Of a stretch of DNA of 64,000 nucleotides, positions 42,281 to 51,085 are shown one piece after another. The notes under the pieces were generated by a model. The model was not told the DNA's origin. It was given only the letters and a program-made list of their open reading frames with translations, and made no database searches. A program made the translations under genes and the position numbers. How positions within the stretch are numbered: the stretch's first letter is position 1; every line of letters starts with the position of its first letter. The stretch is taken from assembly GCF_026343115.1 (NCBI RefSeq), contig NZ_JAPEMC010000001.1:1488001-1552000 (forward strand), read 5' to 3'. This DNA is from Streptomyces sp. NBC_00102. GTDB taxonomy: Bacteria; Actinomycetota; Actinomycetes; Streptomycetales; Streptomycetaceae.

Positions 42281-42395
42281 CGGCGAAGACCCTGTGACGG
42301 CGAGGACCCCGTGACGGCGAAGACCTTGTGACGACCAGGACTCCGAAGGCGAGGACCCAGTGAAGGGCAAGACCCCCGTGAAAGGCGAGGCCCCG
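42277..42395. repeat. 17-bp tandem repeat array between permease and kinase genes
   Basis: GTGACGGCGAAGACCCT at 42277-42293 is followed by increasingly diverged copies at 42294-42310, 42311-42327 and 42328-42344, then decayed ones (GAAGGCGAGGACCCAGT, GTGAAGGGCAAGACCCC) that run into the kinase start. It includes the permease stop and the kinase GTG. Confidence 0.85.
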
Positions 42396-43625
42396 GTGGA
42401 ACCGGCCGACCCGGAGTGCGCGGAGCCCTCGCACGGCCGGTGGAGGCTGTCGCCCCTGGGCCGGCGATCGGCGGGCCCGGGTCCGTACGCACTGATGCCC
42501 TGGCTGCTGCTCGGGCTCGGCGCATTCTCCAACCTCTGGAAGGGCGAGACCCCGAATCCGTGGGTGGGTGCGCTGGGTGTTCTGCTGTTCAACTCCCTCT
42601 ACATCCAGGTGGTGTTCCGGAGTTTCGTCCCTGCCCGGCGGCGGACTCCCCTCTCGTACGGGCTGCTCGGCGCGATGGGGGCGATCACCTTCGGGCTGGC
42701 GATCGGGTACGGCGGGAGCTGGCTGCTCTTCTTCCCGCTGCTCTCCCTGGCCTGCGGCACGATCCTGCGCGACCGGCAGCTGGCCTGCGCGCTCGTCGGC
42801 CTGTCCGCCTGCGGCGTGGCCGTCGCCGCCTGGCGGGGCGACCACGCGGCGGATCCGTGGACGATCGGTTACGGGACCTTCCTGTCCGGCGCGGTGACGG
42901 CGGCGATCCTCGCCCTCTCCGAAGCCGTACGGGAACTGCGTTCCACACAGGCCGAGTTGGCGCGGGGCGCGGTGGAGCGGGAGCGGCTCCGGTTCTCCCG
43001 GGACCTGCACGATCTGCTGGGGCACACCCTGTCGGTGATCGTGGTGAAGTCGGAAGCGGCCCGCAGGCTGGCTCCTCGGGACCTGGACGCGGCTCTGGGG
43101 CAGATCGCGGACATCGAGTCGGTCGGCAGACAGGCGCTCACCGAGGTACGGGAAGCGGTGACGGGATACCGCGAGGGCAGCCTCACCGGTGAACTGGACC
43201 GCGCCGTATCGGCGTTGACCGCTGTGGGGATCGAGGGCACGGTGCACCGCACCGGGCCCCCGCTCACCCCGCGCGCCGAGGCGCTGCTGGGCTGGGTGGT
43301 GCGCGAGGCGGTGACCAACGTCGTACGCCACAGCGGCGCGACCCACTGCGTGTTCGCCGTCGCGTCCGGGACCGAGCGGGTGCTGCTGACGGTCACCGAC
43401 GACGGCCCCGGCGACGGCGCCGGGCCCGGCCGGGACCCCGGACAGGCCGTCGAGAAGCCCCCGTACGCGTACGGGGGTACGGGCCTGGTGGGGCTCTCCG
43501 AGCGGCTGGCCCTCGCGGGCGGCTCGCTGCGGGCCGGCCCGGGACCGGACGGCGGCTTCGTCGTACGGGCGGAGCTGCCGGGAGAACCGGGCGAGGAAGG
43601 GGGGGACGGGGAGCCGGGTGCATAG
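42360..43625 (+). CDS. DesK-like sensor histidine kinase
   Basis: 421 residues. Five or six membrane helices lie at ~45-190 without a large external domain, then the HisKA_3 box RLRFSRDLHDLLGHTLSVI with the phospho-acceptor His, VGRQALTEVREAVTGYR, and an HATPase domain (REAVTNVVRHSGATH, TVTDDGPGDG, GTGLVGLSERLALAGG). It senses membrane state or an intramembrane ligand and phosphorylates the response regulator encoded next. The GTG start at 42360 lies inside the repeat array, so the first ~15 residues are probably repeat-derived. Confidence 0.88.
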   Translation: MKGKTPVKGEAPVEPADPECAEPSHGRWRLSPLGRRSAGPGPYALMPWLLLGLGAFSNLWKGETPNPWVGALGVLLFNSLYIQVVFRSFVPARRRTPLSYGLLGAMGAITFGLAIGYGGSWLLFFPLLSLACGTILRDRQLACALVGLSACGVAVAAWRGDHAADPWTIGYGTFLSGAVTAAILALSEAVRELRSTQAELARGAVERERLRFSRDLHDLLGHTLSVIVVKSEAARRLAPRDLDAALGQIADIESVGRQALTEVREAVTGYREGSLTGELDRAVSALTAVGIEGTVHRTGPPLTPRAEALLGWVVREAVTNVVRHSGATHCVFAVASGTERVLLTVTDDGPGDGAGPGRDPGQAVEKPPYAYGGTGLVGLSERLALAGGSLRAGPGPDGGFVVRAELPGEPGEEGGDGEPGA

Positions 43626-43713
43626 GGGAACGGGGCGGCGGACCGTACCGGACGGAGGGCGCGGGCCCCGGAACGGCCACGACGGCCACGGTGCCGCGCC
43701 CGGCCGCCCGTCA

Positions 43714-43719
43714 TACCCT
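43714..43719 (+). promoter_or_regulatory. -10 element giving a leaderless response-regulator transcript
   Basis: TACCCT with 7 nt to GTG 43727 and no SD. This suggests the regulator has its own promoter in addition to read-through from the kinase. Confidence 0.45.
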
Positions 43720-43726
43720 CGTCCCC

Positions 43727-44368
43727 GTGACCGAGATGCCGCAGGACCACCGCCCCACCCGCTCCGTGCGCGTTCTGCTCGCCGAGGACCAGGGCATGAT
43801 GCGGGGCGCGCTCGCCCTGCTGCTGGGGATGGAGCCGGATTTCGAGGTGGTCGCCCAGGTCGGCTCCGGGGACGAGATCGTGCCCGCGGCGCTCACCTCC
43901 CGGCCGGACGTGGCGCTGCTCGACATCGAACTCCCGGTGCGCAGTGGTCTGGACGCCGCCGCCGATCTGCGGGAACAGGTGCCGGAGTGCCGGGTGCTGA
44001 TCCTGACGACGTTCGGCCGGCCCGGGTATCTGCGGCGCGCGATGGAGGCGGGCGCCTCGGGTTTCCTGGTCAAGGACGGCCCGGTGGAGGAGCTGGCCGG
44101 GGCGATCCGCCGGGTGCTGGGCGGGGAGACCGTGGTCGATCCGGCCCTCGCGGCGGCCGCGCTCGGGGCGGGGCCGAGTCCGCTGACGGCCCGGGAGCGG
44201 GACGCGCTGAACGCGGCTTCCGACGGGGCGACCGTCGCGGACATCGCGCGCCGGCTGCACCTGTCGGAGTCGACGGTGCGCAACTACCTCTCCTCCGCGA
44301 TCGGCAAGACCGGCACCCGCAACCGCACCGAGGCGGCCCGGGCGGCCCGTCAGCAGGGCTGGCTCTGA
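43727..44368 (+). CDS. NarL/DesR-type response regulator
   Basis: 213 residues. The receiver domain has acidic pocket LLAEDQG, phospho-Asp in VALLDIELPVRSG, ILTTFGRPGYL, and Lys in GFLVKDGPVEEL. The LuxR-type helix-turn-helix is LTARERDALNAASDGATVADIARRLHLSESTVRNYL split over two helices. GTG 43727 fits the leaderless promoter; an in-frame GTG at 43691 has no support. It probably activates the ABC operon upstream. It converges on the MFS gene with one base between the stops. Confidence 0.88.
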   Translation: MTEMPQDHRPTRSVRVLLAEDQGMMRGALALLLGMEPDFEVVAQVGSGDEIVPAALTSRPDVALLDIELPVRSGLDAAADLREQVPECRVLILTTFGRPGYLRRAMEAGASGFLVKDGPVEELAGAIRRVLGGETVVDPALAAAALGAGPSPLTARERDALNAASDGATVADIARRLHLSESTVRNYLSSAIGKTGTRNRTEAARAARQQGWL

Positions 44369-44369
44369 G

Positions 44370-45866
44370 TCATCCCCGCGGCGCTTTCGCATCCTGCGCC
44401 GCTTTCGCGCCCGGCAGCCAGAGGAGCACCAGCAGGGCCGCCGCCAGCAGCACCCCGGAGGCGGTACGGAAGGCGAGGGCGTAACCGGCGGTGAGGTCCG
44501 CCGGGGTGGCCGAGTCGCCGGTGCGGGCGGCGGCGACGGTGGAGAGGACGGCGAGTCCGAGCGCCCCGCCCATCGTGCGGGAGGTGTTGACCAGGCCGGA
44601 GACGAGTCCGGCGTCCCCCGGCGCGGCGCCGGAGGTGGCGAGGGAGGCGAGCGGGGTGGAGACGAAGCCCATACCGAAGGCCATCAGGATGCCGGGGAGC
44701 AGGATGCCGGCCGCGTAGTGGCTGTCGGCGCCCATGGTGGACTGCCAGCCGAAGCCCGCGACCGTGAGCAGGATGCCGGTGAGGGCCATCGGCTTCGCGC
44801 CGGTACGCGCCATGAAGCGCGGGGCGAGTTTCGAGCCGAGGACGATCGCGGCGGAGGTGGGCAGCAGGGCGAGTCCGGCTTCCAGCGGGGTGTAGCCGAG
44901 GACGTTCTGCGCGTACACGGTCATGAAGTACCACATCGAGAAGGTGGCCGAGCCGAGCAGCAGCATGGCGGCGTTGGCCGAGGCCACGGCCCGTACGCCG
45001 AGCACCCGCAGGGGCATCAGCGGGGCGGCCGTACGCGACTCGACCAGCACGAACACACCGAGCAGGGCCAGGCCGCCGGACAGCGGCACGAGCGTCGCGG
45101 GGTCCGTCCAGCCGGCCGCCTCGGTCTGCACGATGCCGTACGCCAGGACGGCGAGGCCCGCGGTGACGAGGACGGCGCCCGGCAGGTCGATCCGGCGCCG
45201 TTCACCGCCCCGGCCCTCGGCGAGCAGGAAGGCGGCACCGGCGAGGACCAGGGCGCCGACGGGGACGTTGATCAGGAGTACCCAGCGCCAGGAGAGCAGG
45301 TCCGTGAGGACCCCGCCGACCAGGCCGCCCGCCGCTCCGCCGCCCGCGCCGACCGCCATCCAGGTGCCTATCGCGCGGACGCGCGCGGGGCCTTCCGGGA
45401 GTGCGGCGGTGAGGAGCGTGAGGGTCGCCGGTGAGAGGACGGCGGCGCCGAGCCCCTGTCCGGCGCGGGCGGCAAGCAGCTGCCAGCCCTCCTGGGCGAG
45501 CCCGCCCGCGAGGGAGGCCGCGGTGAAGAGCCCGAGGCCGACGAGGAACATCCGCTTGCGGCCGAAGAGGTCGGCGGCCCGTCCGCCGAGCAGCATGAAG
45601 CCTGCGAAGGCGATCGAGTAGGCGTTGAGGACCCAGCTGAGCCCGGAGGCGCTCAGCCCCAGGTCGGTCCGCATCGACGGCAGCGCCACGTTGACGACCG
45701 ACACGTCGAGCACGACGAGGAACTGACCGGTGCAGGCCGCCACCACCGCCGCCCAGGTGCGCGGTCTCAGCCGACGGGGAGCGGTGCGGGTGTCCGGGGT
45801 GCGGCCGCCGGAGGAGAGGCCGTCCGGGGAGGCGTCGTCCAGGGAAAGGTCTGTCATGTCCGCCAT
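44370..45866 (-). CDS. MFS drug exporter, DHA2 (14-helix) type
   Basis: 498 residues with 14 predicted helices. Motif C-type and DHA2 segments are GQFLVVLDVSVVNVALPSMR in helix 1, GRAADLFGRKRMF in the first cytoplasmic loop (motif A), and RWVLLINVPVGALVL. It probably exports drugs or a metabolite by proton antiport. ATG 45866 follows AGGGA; ATG 45857 is an alternative. A 12-bp direct repeat, CCGGAACATCCG, about 180 bp upstream may be an operator. It is divergent from a second MFS exporter. Confidence 0.88.
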   Translation of the reverse strand: MADMTDLSLDDASPDGLSSGGRTPDTRTAPRRLRPRTWAAVVAACTGQFLVVLDVSVVNVALPSMRTDLGLSASGLSWVLNAYSIAFAGFMLLGGRAADLFGRKRMFLVGLGLFTAASLAGGLAQEGWQLLAARAGQGLGAAVLSPATLTLLTAALPEGPARVRAIGTWMAVGAGGGAAGGLVGGVLTDLLSWRWVLLINVPVGALVLAGAAFLLAEGRGGERRRIDLPGAVLVTAGLAVLAYGIVQTEAAGWTDPATLVPLSGGLALLGVFVLVESRTAAPLMPLRVLGVRAVASANAAMLLLGSATFSMWYFMTVYAQNVLGYTPLEAGLALLPTSAAIVLGSKLAPRFMARTGAKPMALTGILLTVAGFGWQSTMGADSHYAAGILLPGILMAFGMGFVSTPLASLATSGAAPGDAGLVSGLVNTSRTMGGALGLAVLSTVAAARTGDSATPADLTAGYALAFRTASGVLLAAALLVLLWLPGAKAAQDAKAPRG

Positions 45867-46239
45867 CGTCCCTGGCGCCGCACCGCCCGTACACGGCGCG
45901 GGGGAGGGAGCGGGGTCGGACCTTGGGCCTACGCCCCCGGAAGCGCCGGAGCCGCCGGAGCGGCCGGAGCCGCCGTCGGCAGCGGGCGGTACGGCGGTCA
46001 GCCCTTGGTGCCGCACCCGGCAACCGCTCGAACGATTTCGGCCTGCCGGAACATCCGCCCGGAACATCCGCGGGGAGCACTTCAGGGGGGACGCGGGTAT
46101 CCAGCCATCAGCAACAGGCCAATAACGCAACTGAGTTCGAGCACCCTTATCCCGGGAATACACCCGCCCCCAGAAGCGTTCGGTATGCATGCACTTGGGG
46201 GGACCCTCCGGTGACCCATGCCGCCCGGAAGGCGAACGT
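45867..46239. other. 373-bp divergent region between two MFS genes
   Basis: It carries CCGGAACATCCG twice (46046-46057, 46059-46070; 13-bp period), a likely regulator site. An AT-richer stretch (46105-46165) precedes the rightward gene and should contain its promoter. No gene seen. Confidence 0.55.
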
Positions 46240-48156
46240 ATGCAACGGACGACGAACGAACAGATCACCGGGGGAAGCCCCGGTCCGCTTCAGGAGATCA
46301 AGGAACCCAGGGGAGCGCTCGTCCCCGTACTGGCCTTCGCGGGCATCACCGTCGCGGTGATGCAGACCCTGCTCGTACCCGTCATCAAGGACCTGCCCGC
46401 TCTTCTGCACACCGCCCAGTCGAACGCGACGTGGGTGATGACGGCGACCCTGCTCGCCGGTGCCGTGTCCACCCCGATCATGGGGCGGCTCGGCGATCTG
46501 TACGGCAAGCGGCGCCTGCTGATAGCCAGCCTCGCCGTGATGGTGATCGGCTCGCTCGTCTGCGGCTTCACCGACGACCTCGTCATCATGATCGTCGGAC
46601 GGGCGCTCCAGGGATTCGCCATGGGCGCGATCCCGCTCGGCATCGGCATCATGCGCGACGAGCTGCCGCCGGAGAAGCTCGGTTCGTCGATGGCCCTGAT
46701 GAGCTCCTCGATCGGGGTGGGCGGCGGGCTCGGTATGCCCGCCGCGGCGCTGGTCGCCCAGCACGCCGACTGGCACGCGCTCTTCTTCGGCTCGGCGGGC
46801 GTCGGTCTGGTGGCTCTGCTGCTGACGGTCTTCCTGGTGCCCGAGTCGCCGCTGCGCGCGCCCGGCACCTTCGACTACGCGGGCGCCTTCGGGCTCTCGC
46901 TCGGCCTGGTGGCCCTGCTGCTGCCGGTCACCAAGGGCAGCGAGTGGGGCTGGACCGCGCCGCTCACGCTCGGTCTGATCGCCGCCGGACTGCTGGTCCT
47001 GGTGGCCTGGGGCGTCTACGAGCTGCGGAACAAGGCACCGCTGGTGGACCTGCGGACCACGGTCCGGCGCGAGGTGCTGCTGACCAACCTGGTCTCGATC
47101 ATGGTCGGCGTCTCCTTCTACGCCGTGTCGCTGGTGATCCCGCAGCTGCTCCAGCTGCCGACCTCCACCGGGTACGGCCTCGGCCAGTCCATGGTGGTCG
47201 CCGGCCTGTGCATGGCGCCGCTGGGGCTGACCATGATGCTGACCGCTCCGGTGTACGCGTGGATCGCCGCCCGGCGCGGCCCGAAGGTCTCCCTGATGAT
47301 CGGCATGCTGGTCATCGGGGTCGGCTACGGGGCCGGGACCCTGCTGATGGACGCGGCCTGGCAGACCCTGGTGATCTCCACGGTGCTGGGCGCGGGCATC
47401 GGTCTGGCCTACTCCTCGCTGCCGGCGCTGATCGTCGGTGCGGTGGACGCCTCCGAGACCGGGGCCGCGACCGGCCTCAACACGCTGATGCGGTCGATCG
47501 GCACCTCGGTGTCCAGCGCCGTCATCGGCATGGTCCTGGCGAACACCTCCGTCCACCTGGGCGGGACGGCGGTTCCCTCGATGCACGGGTTCCGGCTGTC
47601 CTTCCTGATCGCGACCGGGGCCGTGCTGGCCGGTCTGGTACTGGCCGCGTTCCTGCCCTCGCAGCGCCCGTCCTCACGTCCGGTGCTGGTCGCCGACAGC
47701 GAAAGCGAGGCGATGCTGGCGGAGGCGGAGGCGCTGGTGGCGATCGACGCCGTGCTCCACGGCCAGGCGTCCGCGCCGTCCGCCGGCGGTTCCCGGATCG
47801 TCGCGGGCTCCGGCGGTTTCCACGGCCGGGTGCTGGACGCGGCGGGCGCGCCGGTGGCACGGGCGACCGTGACCCTGGTCGACCGGCAGGGCCGGCAGGC
47901 CGGTCTGGCCGTCGCCGACGACGCGGGGCGGTACGCGCTGGCCGCCGCCCCCGAGCCGGGCCATGTGCTGGTCGTGACCGCGGCCGGTTACGCGCCGCGT
48001 GCCCGGCCCGCCGTGTGCGCGACGAACGGGCGGCCGGTGGTGACCGATCTGGTCATGACCGCGACCACCCCGGAGCGCCGTACCGCCGCGGTCCCGCAGG
48101 CCGCCGACGCGGTCCGCGAGGCCCCGGAGGCGCTCGCGGACGGGCAGCACGCCTGA
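46240..48156 (+). CDS. MFS transporter with a C-terminal carboxypeptidase-regulatory-like domain
   Basis: 638 residues. Fourteen helices occupy ~30-480 (ATLLAGAVSTPIMGRLGDLYGK is helix 2 with motif A), typical of DHA2 exporters. An acidic linker (DSESEAMLAEAEALVAID) leads to a ~85-residue beta-sandwich, GGFHGRVLDAAGAPVARATV to VLVVTAAGYAPRAR, that matches CarboxypepD_reg/CnaB-like folds. Those domains are normally extracellular, but here topology places it in the cytoplasm if the helix count is right. GGAAGG stands 7 nt before ATG 46240. A strong terminator follows. Confidence 0.85.
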   Translation: MQRTTNEQITGGSPGPLQEIKEPRGALVPVLAFAGITVAVMQTLLVPVIKDLPALLHTAQSNATWVMTATLLAGAVSTPIMGRLGDLYGKRRLLIASLAVMVIGSLVCGFTDDLVIMIVGRALQGFAMGAIPLGIGIMRDELPPEKLGSSMALMSSSIGVGGGLGMPAAALVAQHADWHALFFGSAGVGLVALLLTVFLVPESPLRAPGTFDYAGAFGLSLGLVALLLPVTKGSEWGWTAPLTLGLIAAGLLVLVAWGVYELRNKAPLVDLRTTVRREVLLTNLVSIMVGVSFYAVSLVIPQLLQLPTSTGYGLGQSMVVAGLCMAPLGLTMMLTAPVYAWIAARRGPKVSLMIGMLVIGVGYGAGTLLMDAAWQTLVISTVLGAGIGLAYSSLPALIVGAVDASETGAATGLNTLMRSIGTSVSSAVIGMVLANTSVHLGGTAVPSMHGFRLSFLIATGAVLAGLVLAAFLPSQRPSSRPVLVADSESEAMLAEAEALVAIDAVLHGQASAPSAGGSRIVAGSGGFHGRVLDAAGAPVARATVTLVDRQGRQAGLAVADDAGRYALAAAPEPGHVLVVTAAGYAPRARPAVCATNGRPVVTDLVMTATTPERRTAAVPQAADAVREAPEALADGQHA

Positions 48157-48184
48157 TCCCTGGCGGTTCCCGCCGGAAGCACCC

Positions 48185-48223
48185 CCGCACGCCCCCGCCG
48201 GTCCGTCCGGCGGGGGCGTGCGG
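48185..48223. terminator. Perfect 17-bp hairpin terminator
   Basis: CCGCACGCCCCCGCCGG (48185-48201) pairs exactly with CCGGCGGGGGCGTGCGG (48207-48223) over a 5-nt loop, after the MFS gene. Confidence 0.9.
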
Positions 48224-48269
48224 CACGATGGGGCCGCCGTCGACACACCCGTACCACCTGGAGGAACCC

Positions 48270-48947
48270 GTGTCCGCCGAGTCCGCCGCTCCCGTAGCCG
48301 ATCCCGACGCCCGCCCCGCCGACGAGGTGCTGGCCTCCTTCGAGAAGGCCAAGGGGTTCATGCCGGTGCACGAGGGGCTGGCGCTGTACGCGGCGGCCGT
48401 CGACGCCGCACGGCTCGGGCTGCCGCTGCTGGAGGTCGGCAGCTACTGCGGGCGCTCCACCGTGCTGCTCGCCGGCGCGGCCCGTACCGCGGGACTGACG
48501 GCGCTCACCGTGGACCACCACCGGGGCAGCGAGGAGCAGCAGCCGGGGTGGGAGTACCACGACGCGTCCCTCGTCGACCCCGAGGTGGGCCGGATGGACA
48601 CGCTGCCCACCTTCCGCCGGACCCTGCACGCGGCCGGTCTGGAGGACCACGTGGTGGCGCTGGTGGGGCGTTCCCCGCAGGTCGCGGCGGTCTGGGGCGG
48701 GCCGCTCGGGCTCGTCTTCATCGACGGCGGGCACACCGACGAGCACGCGAACGGCGACTACGAGGGCTGGGCGCCCCACCTCGCCGAGGGCGGGCTGCTG
48801 GTGATCCACGACGTGTTCCCCGATCCGGCGGACGGCGGGCAGGCCCCGTACCGGGTGCACCGACGGGCTCTCGCCTCGGGCGCGTTCACCGAGATCTCGG
48901 TGACCGACTCACTGCGCGTGCTGCGGCGTACGGGGCAGGGGATCTGA
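48270..48947 (+). CDS. Class I SAM-dependent methyltransferase
   Basis: 225 residues, similar to rhamnosyl O-methyltransferase/CmcI-like proteins. It has LPLLEVGSYCGRSTVLLAGAA (motif I), TALTVDHHRGSEEQQPGWE, GLVFIDGGHTDEHANGDYEGW and LAEGGLLVIHDVFPDPADGG with Asp/His residues suited to a metal. GGAGG lies 5 nt before GTG 48270. The substrate is unknown. It is isolated from the upstream gene by a terminator. Confidence 0.85.
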   Translation: MSAESAAPVADPDARPADEVLASFEKAKGFMPVHEGLALYAAAVDAARLGLPLLEVGSYCGRSTVLLAGAARTAGLTALTVDHHRGSEEQQPGWEYHDASLVDPEVGRMDTLPTFRRTLHAAGLEDHVVALVGRSPQVAAVWGGPLGLVFIDGGHTDEHANGDYEGWAPHLAEGGLLVIHDVFPDPADGGQAPYRVHRRALASGAFTEISVTDSLRVLRRTGQGI

Positions 48948-49005
48948 GGGCCTGTCGCGTGCACGGGCCCCGCGTGACCCGTACGACTGGCCCCGGGCCC
49001 GTCGG

Positions 49006-49011
49006 TAGCAT
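49006..49011 (+). promoter_or_regulatory. -10 element of the amidase gene (leaderless)
   Basis: TAGCAT, 7 nt, then GTG 49019; no SD is present. Confidence 0.5.
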
Positions 49012-49018
49012 CGCCCGC

Positions 49019-49960
49019 GTGCCGTACAACAGCGTTCCCCCCACATTGCCCGCCGCGTCCGCTCCGACCACCGCGCGTCCGGCTGTCCGCCGGGCGGTCC
49101 GTGCCGCGGGGCCGGCCACGCTCGCCGTCCTCTGCCTGTCCGTCCTCACCGGGTGCGGCGGTACCGAGGTGAAGGCGCAGCCGCGCGCGGGGGCTCCGGC
49201 GACGGGAACGTCCTCCGGGGCCCCGCTACCGTCCGGGGCCGCACGGTCCGACTCCCCGTCCGGGGCCGGCAAGAACGTGCCGAAGGGGCCGCTCGCGGGC
49301 CGGACGGTGGTGATCGACCCCGGCCACAACCCGCACAACCACGAGCACACCCGTGAGATCGCGCGGCAGGTGAACATCGGTACGGGCCACAAGGAGTGCG
49401 ACACCACAGGGACGTCGACCAACGCCGGTTACGCGGAAGCCCGGTTCACCCTGGACGTGGCCCACCGGATGCGCGAACTGCTGGAGGCGCAGGGCGCGAA
49501 GGTGCTCCTCACCTACGACGACGACCGCGCGTACGGCCCGTGCGTGGACGAACGTGCCCGGATCGGCAACACGGCGAAGGCGGACGCCGTGGTGTCCGTC
49601 CACGCGGACGGTTCGGCCGTGGGCAACCGGGGGTTCCACGTGATCCTGCCCGCGCTCGTACGGGACGGGGCGGCGGACACCTCGAAGATCGTGGACCCCT
49701 CGCGCGATCTGGGCACCCGGATCGCGGGCAGGTTCGTGGCGGCCACCGGAAGCGCGCCGTCCAACTACATCGGCGGCGGTACGGGTTTGGACGTGCGCGA
49801 CGACCTCGGCGGGCTCAACATGTCGACGGTTCCGAAGGTGTTCATCGAGTGCGGCAACATGCGCGATCCGAAGGACGCCGCCCTGCTGACGAGCGCGAGC
49901 TGGCGGCAGCGGGCGGCAGCGGGGATCAGCGACGGCATCGCCGTGTACCTGAAGGGGTAG
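49019..49960 (+). CDS. N-acetylmuramoyl-L-alanine amidase lipoprotein (Amidase_3)
   Basis: 313 residues. A basic N-terminus, hydrophobic helix and lipobox LSVLTGCGG place the lipidated Cys near residue 43. The mature enzyme has zinc ligands in VVIDPGHNPHNHEH and RFTLDVAHRMRELLEAQGAKV, ADAVVSVHADGS, and the catalytic Glu in VFIECGNMRDPKDA. It cuts the amide bond between MurNAc and the stem peptide outside the cell, for growth or sporulation remodelling. Start GTG 49019 fits a leaderless transcript. Confidence 0.9.
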   Translation: MPYNSVPPTLPAASAPTTARPAVRRAVRAAGPATLAVLCLSVLTGCGGTEVKAQPRAGAPATGTSSGAPLPSGAARSDSPSGAGKNVPKGPLAGRTVVIDPGHNPHNHEHTREIARQVNIGTGHKECDTTGTSTNAGYAEARFTLDVAHRMRELLEAQGAKVLLTYDDDRAYGPCVDERARIGNTAKADAVVSVHADGSAVGNRGFHVILPALVRDGAADTSKIVDPSRDLGTRIAGRFVAATGSAPSNYIGGGTGLDVRDDLGGLNMSTVPKVFIECGNMRDPKDAALLTSASWRQRAAAGISDGIAVYLKG

Positions 49961-50162
49961 TTCCGCCCCGGTACGGGGTAGCTCTGCGGTGATATCGGGG
50001 GGATGGCGGCCCGTCCCGCAAGCCGGGGGCCAACCCGCCCGGGCAGACGATAGATTCATCCGTACGATGGGGAGCCGCCCCGGGCTTCTCGGCGCGTCCG
50101 CGGGAGAGCCCCGGGCGCAGCGACGACCGTCCCCGACGAGACGACCGACTAAGGACCTTCAC

Positions 50163-50990
50163 GTGAATATCCGCTCCCTCACTAGAGGCGACGGCGTGGT
50201 GATCGGAGCAGCGGTCGTGCTGTTCATCGCCTCCTTCCTCGACCTCTCCGGTTACGAGTGCCCCCGCGGCATCGACTGCTCGGGCTACGACAGCGCGAGC
50301 GCCTGGGATTCGCTCTCGCTCCTCATGAGCATCTTCCTGGCCGGTGTCATCGGAGCGGCGCTGCTGATCGTGAGCCGCTCGACGCCGGGCCGCAAGATCG
50401 TCGGTCTGGACCTCGGGCAGTTCGGCGTGGCCCTGACCGTCTTCGCGCTGTGGACCGCGTTCTGGACGACCATCGACGCCGGTGACGCCGGTGCCGGGCT
50501 GATCCTCGGCCTGCTGGCCACCCTGGTGCTCGCCGGTGCGGCGGTTGCCGGACCACTGGTTCCCGCGCTCAAGGCGCCGCTCTCGTCCGGCCCCCGGCCG
50601 GCTCCGGCCACCGCGTCTCCGTACGGCGCGCAGCCGCAGGGCCAGGGGTACGGCTACCCGGGCCAGCAGCAGCCCTTCGGCTCGCAGGGCGGCGCCCCGC
50701 AGCCCGGGCAGCCCCAGACGTTCGGTGCGCAGCCGGCCCCGCAGGCCGCCCAGGCGCCGCAGGCCCCGCAGTCCGGTGGTGCCCCGGCCGGCGACTTCAC
50801 GCCGTTCTGGTTCGCGGTGCCGGTGCCGCGTCCGCTGTACGGCGAGGACGGCTCGTCCGGCCAGATCGCCGAACTGGCCCCGGGTACCTGGTACCTGGCG
50901 GTCGAGCAGCACGGCCAGACCCTGATCGCGCAGACGCAGGACGGCCGCCGCGGCGCCCTGCGGGACACCTCGGGCATCCAGCGCGGCTGA
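50163..50990 (+). CDS. Membrane protein with Gln/Pro-rich region (DUF5336-like)
   Basis: 275 residues. Four hydrophobic helices occur at ~10-30, 55-75, 90-110 and 118-140, followed by a Gly/Gln/Pro-rich low-complexity segment (~145-215). The C-terminal ~55-residue domain, WFAVPVPRPLYGEDGSSG then AELAPGTWYLAVEQHGQTLIA, ends DTSGIQRG. The helices plus low-complexity tail resemble the actinobacterial 34-kDa antigenic-protein family. AAGGA lies 7 nt before GTG 50163. Function unknown. A very strong terminator follows. Confidence 0.72.
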   Translation: MNIRSLTRGDGVVIGAAVVLFIASFLDLSGYECPRGIDCSGYDSASAWDSLSLLMSIFLAGVIGAALLIVSRSTPGRKIVGLDLGQFGVALTVFALWTAFWTTIDAGDAGAGLILGLLATLVLAGAAVAGPLVPALKAPLSSGPRPAPATASPYGAQPQGQGYGYPGQQQPFGSQGGAPQPGQPQTFGAQPAPQAAQAPQAPQSGGAPAGDFTPFWFAVPVPRPLYGEDGSSGQIAELAPGTWYLAVEQHGQTLIAQTQDGRRGALRDTSGIQRG

Positions 50991-51009
50991 TCCGCCCGCC
51001 CGTTCACCA

Positions 51010-51052
51010 CGAAGGCCCCCGACCGCCGGAGTTCAGCGGTCGGGGGCCTTCG
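51010..51052. terminator. Strong bidirectional terminator
   Basis: CGAAGGCCCCCGACCGC (51010-51026) and GCGGTCGGGGGCCTTCG (51036-51052) form a perfect 17-bp stem over a 9-nt loop between two convergent genes, with T-rich flanks on both sides. Confidence 0.92.
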
Positions 51053-51085
51053 TGTTCCGTCAACGCGTTTTACTCGCGGCCTCGT

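Noticed and set aside
42517..43346. Minus-strand frames opposite the sensor kinase
   Set aside because: Composition typical of antisense GC-rich noise; the kinase motifs on the plus strand are unambiguous.
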